The position numbers were made by a program, and so were the translations under genes. This document shows, in pieces, positions 1-6,208 of a stretch of DNA of 14,055 nucleotides. Origin of the DNA: Bacteroidales bacterium UBA4788 (GTDB lineage Bacteria; Bacteroidota; Bacteroidia; Bacteroidales; VadinHA17); the NCBI GenBank assembly GCA_002402965.1, contig DHGW01000039.1, forward strand, positions 1 through 14,055. The letters are read 5' to 3'. The notes under the pieces are model-generated. The model ran no database searches and was not told the DNA's origin. It worked only from the letters and a program-made list of their open reading frames with translations. Numbering within the stretch: position 1 is the first letter of the stretch; each line of letters begins with the position of its first letter.

Positions 1-7
1 TGCTTGA

Positions 8-80
8 TGCGCTACGCGCAATGATCTTGTGACATCATTCCGGCTGCAATGCTGCATGCGCAATGATTGGCCGTAGGCCA
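8..80. repeat. Cluster of short inverted and direct repeats
   Basis: Bases 8-20 form TGCGC-TAC-GCGCA and bases 68-80 form TGGCC-GTA-GGCCA. Each is a perfect 5-base stem with a 3-base spacer. Between them, AATGAT at 20-25 and ATCATT at 34-39 are perfect inverted arms with an 8-base spacer. The ten bases GCGCAATGAT occur twice, at 16-25 and 58-67. These are seen directly. They could be operator half-sites, a hairpin in the leader, or the remnant of a small intergenic repeat. I cannot tell which. Confidence 0.4.
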
Positions 81-143
81 TTAAGCATTGTAAAAGGATA
101 TGATCTCCTCCCCCCCCCTCAACCCGAAAACCAAAACAGCCTT

Positions 144-148
144 GGAGG
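144..148 (+). promoter_or_regulatory. Ribosome binding site deciding the ppnP start
   Basis: GGAGG lies four bases before the ATG at 153 and 13 bases before a second in-frame ATG at 162. It supports a start at 153 (or possibly 162) over the upstream in-frame ATG at 63, which has no such site. Confidence 0.6.
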
Positions 149-152
149 CGTT

Positions 153-476
153 ATGCAAAAGATGTACATTTGCCGTAAACCAACAAAATCGGACATGATT
201 AAGGTAAACGAGTATTTCGACGGAGACGTAAAATCGATGGTGCTTGAGAATGAAGACGGCCGGGCAACGGTAGGCGTGATGGCCGCCGGTGAGTTCGAGT
301 TCGGCACCTCCACAGTTGAATACATGACGGTTGTCTCAGGGTCTATGACCGTTCTCCTTCCCGGTGAGACTGAGTGGAAGACCTATGCTCCCTTCCAGAC
401 ATTCGTGGTGCCCGCCAACGAGCGCTTCAAGCTGAAGCTGGCACAGCCTGCTGCCTACAGGTGTATCTACAAGTAA
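153..476 (+). CDS. ppnP: Pyrimidine/purine nucleoside phosphorylase (PpnP/YaiE, DUF1255 family)
   Basis: The 107-residue product matches the small cupin-fold family of E. coli PpnP (YaiE). That enzyme phosphorolyses a broad range of purine and pyrimidine nucleosides to the free base plus ribose 1-phosphate. Recognisable family blocks are VNEYFDGDVKS (about residues 16-26), GRATVGVMAAGEFEF in the middle, EYMTVVSGSMTVLLPG as the central cupin strand pair, and the C-terminal YRCIYK, close to the E. coli ending YLCRYL. It is about 13 residues longer at the N-terminus than the E. coli protein. An ATG at 195 would give the E. coli length but lacks a ribosome binding site. Only 12 bases separate it from the ModE-like gene, so it probably shares the metal and cofactor transcript. 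It is likely cytosolic. The family call is strong; a link to molybdopterin synthesis is inference. Confidence 0.88.
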   Translation: MQKMYICRKPTKSDMIKVNEYFDGDVKSMVLENEDGRATVGVMAAGEFEFGTSTVEYMTVVSGSMTVLLPGETEWKTYAPFQTFVVPANERFKLKLAQPAAYRCIYK

Positions 477-488
477 TACGTAAAGCCG

Positions 489-878
489 ATGGCCGGACAT
501 AAGGGGCAACCCTACTATGATATTTTCCTCAGGTATGAGATGTGGCTTGAGACGGTTGGCAAGGACCGCATACTGGACGGTGAGGGCTTCGCGCTTCTGC
601 TTGACCTGGATCAGACCGGGTCTCTGACCACCTCGGCGCGCAACCTTGGGATAAGTTACCGCAAAGCCTGGGGTCTGCTTCATGATGTGGAGCTGTACCT
701 GGGTTTCAACCTTACCGAGAAGCGTCGCGGGGGTGCCTCCGGCGGACGGACTCTGCTGTCTGACAAGGGGAGACAACTTGTGAGGGCATACAACAGCCTG
801 CGTCATGAGACCGACATCGCCATGAAGAGCATAGCGAAGGTCTTCTTCAATCGTATAAACGAGATCAACAGCCTGTGA
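489..878 (+). CDS. ModE-type winged-helix regulator lacking molybdate-binding domains
   Basis: The 129-residue protein resembles the DNA-binding N-terminal domain of ModE, the molybdate-responsive repressor. A LysR-like helix-turn-helix is visible in the stretch SLTTSARNLGISYRKAW, followed by a wing region rich in Gly and Arg (EKRRGGASGGRTLLSDKG) that matches the family's GGKGGGG-T-LT-G pattern. The protein ends soon after, so the two Mop/TOBE domains that bind oxyanion in E. coli ModE are absent. Its place directly before the wtp importer suggests it controls this operon. The start at 489 has no clear ribosome binding site; an ATG at 540 is an alternative but would remove part of the N-terminal helix. 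The final bases overlap the proposed GTG start of wtpA by four (GTGA), which suggests translational coupling. The regulator target and effector are inferred. Confidence 0.85.
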   Translation: MAGHKGQPYYDIFLRYEMWLETVGKDRILDGEGFALLLDLDQTGSLTTSARNLGISYRKAWGLLHDVELYLGFNLTEKRRGGASGGRTLLSDKGRQLVRAYNSLRHETDIAMKSIAKVFFNRINEINSL

Positions 879-1903
879 GGAGAAGAGCGTCTGATAAGTT
901 AACAGGCATATTGATGCCGGCTTCTGTGAAGAAGCTGAGATACCTGCTCAGGCCGTCAGCCGTGCTGCTGCTGCTTGCGTTCTTACTGCTCTTGGCGGGG
1001 TGCCACGGAGCAGGTGGCGGGAAGAAACTTGTAATCTTCCACGCCGGCAGCCTTTCTGTGCCTGTCAGGGAGCTGGCTTCAGCATTCATGGAGGATAACC
1101 CCGGAGTCACTGTGCTCACCGAAGCTGCAGGAAGCCTTCACTCGGCACGAAAGATCACTGACCTGGGAAAAACGTGTGACATCATGCTGTCGGCTGACCA
1201 CTTCGTCGTCAGCAGCATGCTGATCCCGGAGCATGCCTCGTGGAACATCAGGTTCGCAACCAACGAGATCGTGATTGCCTACAGGCCTGAATCGGCCTAC
1301 TCTTCTATCTTCCGGGAGGATAACTGGGCTGATATCCTTCTTAAGGACGATGTTATCATCGGCCGCGCCGATCCTGATGCCGATCCCTGCGGGTACCGCA
1401 CCGTTTTCGCCGCGAAGCTGGCAGAGGACTTTTATGGCAGGCCCGGGCTGGCCGATTCGCTTCTGGGCAAGGACACTGACTATATCCGGCCCAAGGAGGT
1501 GGACCTGGTGGCGCTGGTTTCGTCGGGGGTGATTGATTACATGTTCCAGTACAGGTCGGTTGCAATCCAGCACGGGTTCAGATACATTGAACTGCCCGAT
1601 GAGATAAACCTCTCCTCGCCTCTCATGACGGAGCGTTACACAGGGGTCAGCTACATGATACCCGGCGAGTCTCCCGGATTGAGAACGGAGGTGCGGGGCG
1701 ACTATATAAGCTACTCGGGCACCGTCCTTGACCTTGCGCCACAGAAGGAGCTGGCTATGAGGTTTTTTGAGTTCATGCTGAGTGACGGGGGAAGGGAGAT
1801 TTTCAGGGAGTGCGGGCAGGAGCCACTGGTTCCGGCAATTGCCGATGACCCTGCTGACGTGCCTGTCTCACTGCGCAAATACCTGGCTGCCGGCTCCGAA
1901 TAG
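875..1903 (+). CDS. wtpA: Tungstate/molybdate ABC transporter substrate-binding lipoprotein
   Basis: This is the periplasmic-side binding protein of the importer. Numbered from the GTG start, a hydrophobic signal ends in the lipobox LLAGC with Cys43 as the lipidation site. The mature protein opens with the WtpA/ModA motif HAGSLS (56-61), then EAAGS (83-87), KITDLGK, and DADPCGYR around Asp168 and Asp170. All are typical of the WtpA subfamily, which includes archaeal tungstate-binding proteins. The C-terminal half has YRSVAIQH and LPDEINLSSP. An ATG at 914 is an equally good start and would give a 29-residue signal peptide; neither start has a strong ribosome binding site. The gene overlaps the regulator by four bases and is followed ten bases later by the permease. 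WtpA is preferred to ModA on motif grounds; actual tungstate versus molybdate preference cannot be read from sequence. Confidence 0.88.
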   Translation: MRRRASDKLTGILMPASVKKLRYLLRPSAVLLLLAFLLLLAGCHGAGGGKKLVIFHAGSLSVPVRELASAFMEDNPGVTVLTEAAGSLHSARKITDLGKTCDIMLSADHFVVSSMLIPEHASWNIRFATNEIVIAYRPESAYSSIFREDNWADILLKDDVIIGRADPDADPCGYRTVFAAKLAEDFYGRPGLADSLLGKDTDYIRPKEVDLVALVSSGVIDYMFQYRSVAIQHGFRYIELPDEINLSSPLMTERYTGVSYMIPGESPGLRTEVRGDYISYSGTVLDLAPQKELAMRFFEFMLSDGGREIFRECGQEPLVPAIADDPADVPVSLRKYLAAGSE

Positions 1904-1913
1904 AATCATTGTC

Positions 1914-2723
1914 ATGAAAGGTCACTCGCTCTTCAACTGGGTCTTCGCCATACTGGCATCGCTGGTGCTGCTGTTCATCATCGCACCGCTTGCAGGTATG
2001 TTTCTTGACTCGTCGCTGGGCGAGATGAGGAGCACTGCTGCTGATCCTGTTGTAAGGCGCAGCGTCTGGTACACCCTGGTCATCGCCTTCGCGGCCACGC
2101 TTCTCTTTGCTGTCGGCGCTGTGCCGCTGGCATGGATCATGGCACGCAGGAAGTTCCCGCTGAAGAATGTAGTGCAGGGGATAATTGACCTGCCGGTGGT
2201 GCTGCCGCATACTGCCGCAGGCATCGCTCTGCTTGGGTTCCTCTCGCGCGACGGACTGCTGGGTGGTGCCGCACAGAAGGCCGGGATACTCCTGGTCAAC
2301 AACGGCGCAGGCATTGCATTGGCAATGGCCTTCGTGAGCCTCCCTTTTCTCATCAATGCCGCACGGGATGGCTTCGCAGCCGTTCCGGAGCGAACTGAGA
2401 AGGCGGCGCTGATGCTCGGCGCCTCACCGTCCCGTATCTTCTTTACAATATCACTGCCACAGGCATGGCGTTCAGTAGTTTCCGGGTTTATTATGATGTT
2501 CGCCCGTGGCATGAGCGAGTTCGGGGCAGTAGTCATTATCGCATACCACCCGATGATCGCACCTGTACTCATCTATGACCGGTTCAACACGTACGGCCTC
2601 AGCGCCGCCAGGCCCGCATCTATAATATTCATCCTCGTCGCACTCATCTTCTTTGTGCTCTTCAGGGTGCTGGCAACGGAGCGGCGGGAAATCTTCAGGA
2701 GGGAGGATGATGCTACGTACTGA
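1914..2723 (+). CDS. wtpB: Tungstate/molybdate ABC transporter permease
   Basis: This is the inner-membrane channel subunit, 269 residues, with a hydrophobic N-terminal helix (VFAILASLVLLFIIAPLAG) and further membrane segments through the chain. The cytoplasmic coupling loop that docks on the ATPase is visible from about residue 159 to 185. It has the pattern E-x3-KAA-x3-GAS-x7-ISLP, the usual EAA---G motif of binding-protein-dependent importers. The ATG at 1914 sits ten bases after the wtpA stop. The open frame extends further upstream, but only by overlapping wtpA in another frame, so I reject the longer form. No clear ribosome binding site precedes it, which fits coupling to wtpA translation. 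It would work as a homodimer with WtpC. ModB of a ModABC system is the alternative name. Confidence 0.9.
   Translation: MKGHSLFNWVFAILASLVLLFIIAPLAGMFLDSSLGEMRSTAADPVVRRSVWYTLVIAFAATLLFAVGAVPLAWIMARRKFPLKNVVQGIIDLPVVLPHTAAGIALLGFLSRDGLLGGAAQKAGILLVNNGAGIALAMAFVSLPFLINAARDGFAAVPERTEKAALMLGASPSRIFFTISLPQAWRSVVSGFIMMFARGMSEFGAVVIIAYHPMIAPVLIYDRFNTYGLSAARPASIIFILVALIFFVLFRVLATERREIFRREDDATY
2697..2706 (+). promoter_or_regulatory. Ribosome binding site of wtpC inside wtpB
   Basis: AGGAGGGAGG immediately precedes two consecutive ATG codons at 2707 and 2710. It is a doubled purine-rich site embedded in the wtpB coding sequence, where it encodes part of the C-terminal R-R-E-D stretch. The spacing favours the second ATG if the distal AGG is used less, so the true N-terminus may be one residue shorter. 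Confidence 0.6.
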
Positions 2724-3783
2724 ACAGCTCTGCAAGAGGCTCGACTCCTTCTGCCTTAGGGAGATATCGCTGGAGGTGGCACGCGGCGACTACTATGTGC
2801 TGCTCGGTCGCTCCGGAGCTGGAAAGACACAACTTCTCGAGGTAATCTGCGGCCTTACTCTGCCGGATAAGGGACGCGTTTTGCTTGACGGGGAGGATAT
2901 CACACGCAAAAAGGTCCAGGATCGGGGAATAGGCCTCGTCTTCCAGGACCTGGCCCTCTTCCCCCATTATTCTGTGAAGGATAATATAATGTATCCCCTG
3001 AGGCTGATGAAGCTTTCACTAAAAGAGAAGGTCGAAAGGGTTCAGCGTGTAACGGAGGAGATGAACATCACTGACCTCCTTTTGCGCAAACCCGCCAACC
3101 TGTCGGGAGGGGAGAAGCAGAGGGTGGCACTGGCCCGCACACTGGTGACGGAGCCGAAGATACTGCTTCTGGACGAGCCCATGGCTTCCGTTGATGCCAG
3201 CCTGAAGGACAGCATTCGGAGGATGTTGCGCCGGCTTAACCGTAACGGACAGACGATAGTGCATGTAACGCACGACTTCGGCGAGGCGGTCAGCCTTGCC
3301 AGCCGCGTCGGGGTGATGCACAACGGAAGTATCATCCAGGAGGGGACCCCGGCCGAGGTCTTTAACTACCCGGTGAACAGGTTCGTGGCACGCTATGCCG
3401 GTTTTAAGAATTTTTTCCGCGTCACCTTCATCAAATCATACGATACCTGGTCATGCATCAGTGACAACAGGACGACGTTCAGGCTGGCGAAGGGCGAATA
3501 CCCGTCATCCGGGCTGCTGATCATTACTGCGGGCGAAGTGCTGGTCTCAAGGCAGGGTGCTGCAGGAGTGCAGATAAACAATATTCACGGCGTCATTGAT
3601 GATGTGGTGCCGTCGCCCACGGGTTACGAGATCACGGTCATCGCCGGGGATAAGTTTTACGCAGACGTCACTCACCGCGAGATGGAGGTTCAGAAGTTCG
3701 TTGCCGGCGAGCCGGTGATCGTTTCATTCCGCCCCGAGTCGCTCCGGCTGGTGGGTAACGGAGAAGATAAAAAGGAATACTGA
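2707..3783 (+). CDS. wtpC: Tungstate/molybdate ABC transporter ATP-binding protein
   Basis: This cytoplasmic ATPase of 358 residues drives the importer. The nucleotide-binding domain has Walker A GRSGAGKT (34-41), the ABC signature LSGGEKQR (132-139), Walker B ending in Asp156-Glu157-Pro, and the switch histidine in VTHD (His189). After about residue 235 a C-terminal extension follows. Its last part (INNIHGVIDDVV onward, ending FRPESLRLV) looks like a TOBE fold, as found in sugar and molybdate importers, where it can sense substrate or regulate activity. The start overlaps the end of wtpB by 17 bases. moeA begins six bases after the stop, so import and cofactor genes are likely co-transcribed. 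The sequence alone could also fit sulfate or iron importers, but the neighbours settle the call. Confidence 0.9.
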   Translation: MMLRTEQLCKRLDSFCLREISLEVARGDYYVLLGRSGAGKTQLLEVICGLTLPDKGRVLLDGEDITRKKVQDRGIGLVFQDLALFPHYSVKDNIMYPLRLMKLSLKEKVERVQRVTEEMNITDLLLRKPANLSGGEKQRVALARTLVTEPKILLLDEPMASVDASLKDSIRRMLRRLNRNGQTIVHVTHDFGEAVSLASRVGVMHNGSIIQEGTPAEVFNYPVNRFVARYAGFKNFFRVTFIKSYDTWSCISDNRTTFRLAKGEYPSSGLLIITAGEVLVSRQGAAGVQINNIHGVIDDVVPSPTGYEITVIAGDKFYADVTHREMEVQKFVAGEPVIVSFRPESLRLVGNGEDKKEY

Positions 3784-3789
3784 AAGGAT

Positions 3790-4965
3790 ATGATAACATT
3801 TGAAGAAGCATTCAGGATTGTGACGGAAAAACATTTCCGCACCGGGAAGGAGACAGTTGCACTGGCTGAAGCTTGTGGGCGTGCCCTGGCGGTGCCGGTG
3901 AGGAGCGACATGGACATGCCGCCGTGGGACAAGAGTGCTGTCGACGGCTATGCCTGCCGGCATGAGGAGCTGGGCCGTGAGCTGACAGTTATTGAGACGG
4001 TAGCTGCCGGCGTCATGCCGGTAAAGGAGGTTGTGCCGGGCAGCTGCTCGCGCATCATGACCGGTGCTGCGGTGCCTGCGGGTGCAGATTATGTCTTCAT
4101 GCTCGAGGATTCGGAGGAGCTGCCCGGTGGTAATGTGAGGTTCACCGGCAGGCCCGGTAACACCAATATCGCGAAAGCAGGAGAGGATATAATGAAGGAG
4201 CAGACGGTCCTGCGCCCCGGCCGCTACATCAGGCCGCAGGATATCGCGGTCATGGCTGCCGTGGGCGTCACCGAGGTGACCGTCAGCATCAGGCCGAAGG
4301 TGGGCGTCATCAGCACCGGCAATGAACTGGTGGAACCTGACCGTGTGCCTGCCGGGGCGCAGATACGCAACAGCAACTCACTGCAGCTCATGGCCCAGGT
4401 AGCCCGGGCAGGCGCCATTGGTAAATACTACGGCATCGCCCGCGATGATGAGGCGTCTATCACCCATCTGCTGAAGAGAGCCATTGACGAAAATGATGTG
4501 GTGCTGATCTCCGGGGGGGTGTCGTTCGGCGACTTTGATCTTGTCCCCGGCGTGATGCGCTCACTAGGACTCATCATTCACTTTGACCAGGTGGCAATGC
4601 AGCCGGGCAAGCCTTTTACATTCTGTACCGGTGACCGCAAGGCAGTCTTCGGGCTGCCCGGAAACCCGGTCTCCACCTTTGTGCAGTTCGAGGTGATGGT
4701 GAGGGCTTTCCTGAACAGGATGACTGGCGTGACTGAGACAGCACCGGTGCTGCAGATGATTCTGGCAGCTGACTATTCACGGAAGAGCGCAGGCAGGCTG
4801 TCATGGATACCCTGCACTGTCACACCTGCCGGAGAGGCAATGCCACTGGAGTATCACGGCTCGGCACATATATCTGCGCTTATAGGAGCATGGGGAATGA
4901 TAACAATACCACGAGGACAGAGCTGGATTCAGAAAGGAGAGACGGTAAGTGTTAGACAGATTTAA
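3790..4965 (+). CDS. moeA: Molybdopterin molybdenumtransferase MoeA
   Basis: MoeA inserts molybdate (or tungstate) into adenylylated molybdopterin, releasing AMP. The product is 391 residues, the usual length. The N-terminal region carries the family block PPWDKSAVDGYA (residues 44-55) with Asp52 at the conserved MDGYA-type position. The MoCF-biosynthesis domain follows with GVISTGNELVEP and IRNSNS, then SGGVSFGDFD, MQPGKPFTF and GLPGNPVSTF. The final 75 or so residues form the C-terminal domain IV, with the late SAHISAL-type segment. AAAGGA lies a few bases before the ATG. The gene follows wtpC by six bases and overlaps moaA by 17 bases. This coupling of importer and insertase is consistent with feeding metal directly into cofactor assembly. 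Family assignment is firm. Confidence 0.95.
   Translation: MITFEEAFRIVTEKHFRTGKETVALAEACGRALAVPVRSDMDMPPWDKSAVDGYACRHEELGRELTVIETVAAGVMPVKEVVPGSCSRIMTGAAVPAGADYVFMLEDSEELPGGNVRFTGRPGNTNIAKAGEDIMKEQTVLRPGRYIRPQDIAVMAAVGVTEVTVSIRPKVGVISTGNELVEPDRVPAGAQIRNSNSLQLMAQVARAGAIGKYYGIARDDEASITHLLKRAIDENDVVLISGGVSFGDFDLVPGVMRSLGLIIHFDQVAMQPGKPFTFCTGDRKAVFGLPGNPVSTFVQFEVMVRAFLNRMTGVTETAPVLQMILAADYSRKSAGRLSWIPCTVTPAGEAMPLEYHGSAHISALIGAWGMITIPRGQSWIQKGETVSVRQI
4933..4939 (+). promoter_or_regulatory. Ribosome binding site supporting the GTG start of moaA
   Basis: A purine-rich AAAGGAG-type site inside the end of moeA lies about nine bases before GTG at 4949. The next residues, LDRFNRNINYLRISVTDRC, match the MoaA N-terminus, so GTG is a credible start. 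Confidence 0.55.
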
Positions 4966-5749
4966 CAGGAACATAAACTACCTGCGCATCTCGGTTACCG
5001 ACAGGTGTAACCTGCGATGCCGCTATTGCATGCCTGAGGAAGGGGTAAAGCTTATCAGCCACAATGATATTCTTACCTATGATGAGATAGTTGCCTTTAC
5101 CCGGGTGGCGGTGGCTGACGGTATCAACAAGGTGCGCATCACCGGCGGCGAGCCGCTGGTAAGAAAGGGTGTCACAGAACTGGTCAGGATGCTCTCGGAG
5201 ATCAGCGGGATCACCGATCTCTCCATGTCCACCAACGGCATCCTGCTTACTGAATATGCACGGGGCCTTGCCGATGCAGGCCTGATGAGGGTTAACATCA
5301 GCCTTGATACCCTTGACCCGGTTAAGTACAGTTATGTCACCCGCGGAGGCGATCTGCAGGCTGTCCTGAACGGCATCGGGGCGGCACAGGAAGCCGGGCT
5401 GCGTCCAGTGAAGATCAACTGTGTCATCAAGAGCACCCCGGACGGGGAGGATGCCCGCAATGTGGCAGAATATTGCATGCGCGAGGGTCTCGAGGTGCGG
5501 TTCATCAGGCAGATGGACCTGGCATCCGGAACCTTCTCGGTGGTCCACGGCGGCAGCGGAGGTGACTGCGCCAGGTGCAACAGGCTGCGCCTCACCCCGG
5601 AAGGAATGTTACGCCCCTGCCTCTTCAGCGACATGGGATTCAGCATACGCGAACTGGGAGCGAAGGAGGCACTTCGCAGGGCGTTGGAGGCGAAACCGAA
5701 AAGGGGAATAGCAAACCATGTAAATGGCTTTTATAATATAGGAGGATAA
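4949..5749 (+). CDS. moaA: GTP 3',8-cyclase MoaA, short form
   Basis: MoaA is the radical SAM enzyme that converts GTP to (8S)-3',8-cyclo-7,8-dihydroguanosine 5'-triphosphate, the first step of pterin synthesis. The SAM-binding [4Fe-4S] motif is C20-x3-C24-x2-C27, with GGEP at 66-69. The second cluster, which binds GTP, is C207-x2-C210-x13-C224, with the R-x-R pair at 212 and 214. The C-terminal Gly-Gly needed for activity in the family is present. The protein is only 266 residues; well-studied MoaA proteins are about 320-340. The missing part lies between RFIRQM (184-189) and C207, where only 17 residues remain instead of roughly 70. The reading frame is clean on both sides, so this looks like a real short variant, not a frameshift. 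All recognised functional residues remain. Confidence 0.9.
   Translation: MLDRFNRNINYLRISVTDRCNLRCRYCMPEEGVKLISHNDILTYDEIVAFTRVAVADGINKVRITGGEPLVRKGVTELVRMLSEISGITDLSMSTNGILLTEYARGLADAGLMRVNISLDTLDPVKYSYVTRGGDLQAVLNGIGAAQEAGLRPVKINCVIKSTPDGEDARNVAEYCMREGLEVRFIRQMDLASGTFSVVHGGSGGDCARCNRLRLTPEGMLRPCLFSDMGFSIRELGAKEALRRALEAKPKRGIANHVNGFYNIGG
5740..5746 (+). promoter_or_regulatory. Ribosome binding site of moaC, overlapping the MoaA Gly-Gly codons
   Basis: AGGAGGA lies six bases before the moaC ATG. The same GGA GGA bases encode the two terminal glycines of MoaA just before its TAA stop. One hexamer therefore serves both a conserved protein tail and the ribosome site of the next gene. Confidence 0.7.
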
Positions 5750-5752
5750 AAA

Positions 5753-6208
5753 ATGAACAGGCTTACACATACCGACGAGAGCGGAAGGGCCCATATGGTC
5801 TATACCGGCGACAAACCGGTGCAACACCGTACAGCCACGGCCACTGGCAGGATAGAGATGCAACCGGAGACACTCAGGCTGGTAGCAGAAAACATGATGA
5901 AGAAGGGCGAAGTGATGACCGTGGCGGAGATTGCCGGAATTCAGGCTGCCAAGCAGTGCGGTGCCCTGATCCCGTTGTGCCATAATATCTCCCTTGACCA
6001 GGTGAGAGTATCGCTGGAAGCCGATGAAAAGGGCATAAAAGCTTCATCTATCGTCAGATGCACGGGCAGGACCGGTGTGGAGATGGAGGCCCTGACAGCC
6101 GTAAGTGTGGCACTGCTGACAGTATATGACATGTGCAAGGCAGTGGACAAGACTATGGTTATCAATGATGTCAAACTGATAAAAAAGGAGAAGCATGACA
6201 TTGCCTGA
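5753..6208 (+). CDS. moaC: Cyclic pyranopterin monophosphate synthase MoaC
   Basis: MoaC turns the MoaA product into cyclic pyranopterin monophosphate. The 151-residue length is normal for the family. Recognised blocks include the N-terminal LTHTDESGRAHMV, AAKQCGALIPLCHNISLD (central active-site block), GRTGVEMEALTAVSVALLTVYDMCKAVDK and the terminal INDVKLIKK. The lysine in DMCKA is the conserved catalytic lysine position. The start follows the moaA stop by three bases and has the strongest ribosome binding site of the operon. The last 14 bases overlap mogA. The protein should be a cytosolic hexamer, as is known for the family. Confidence 0.96.
   Translation: MNRLTHTDESGRAHMVYTGDKPVQHRTATATGRIEMQPETLRLVAENMMKKGEVMTVAEIAGIQAAKQCGALIPLCHNISLDQVRVSLEADEKGIKASSIVRCTGRTGVEMEALTAVSVALLTVYDMCKAVDKTMVINDVKLIKKEKHDIA

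Larger units (their letters stand above)
1..152. other. Upstream region of the ppnP-wtp-moa operon, no supported gene
   Basis: I see no convincing gene here. An open frame runs into the ppnP gene from base 63, but its extra N-terminal 30 residues are not like the family and lack a ribosome binding site. The stretch contains short hairpins, a direct repeat, a C9 tract at 110-118 and the ppnP ribosome binding site. I looked for the Bacteroidota TTTG / TAnnTTTG promoter pair and did not find a good match, so the operon may start further upstream or use another promoter type. Confidence 0.5.

Noticed and set aside
63..152. N-terminal extension of the ppnP gene from an ATG at base 63
   Set aside because: The added residues are low-complexity and Pro-rich, do not resemble the family, and cross the C9 tract. 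GGAGG at 144-148 supports the ATG at 153.
1922..2572. 216-codon minus-strand frame opposite wtpB
   Set aside because: It is antisense to a clearly recognised permease. Its composition is that of a mirror frame of GC-rich codons, and no domain is recognisable.
4952..5548. 198-codon minus-strand frame opposite moaA
   Set aside because: It lies entirely opposite conserved MoaA motifs, has no ribosome binding site that I can see, and matches no known family.
4949..5749. moaA as a pseudogene because it is short
   Set aside because: All cluster cysteines, GGEP, R-x-R and the terminal Gly-Gly are intact in one frame, and neighbouring overlaps are preserved.
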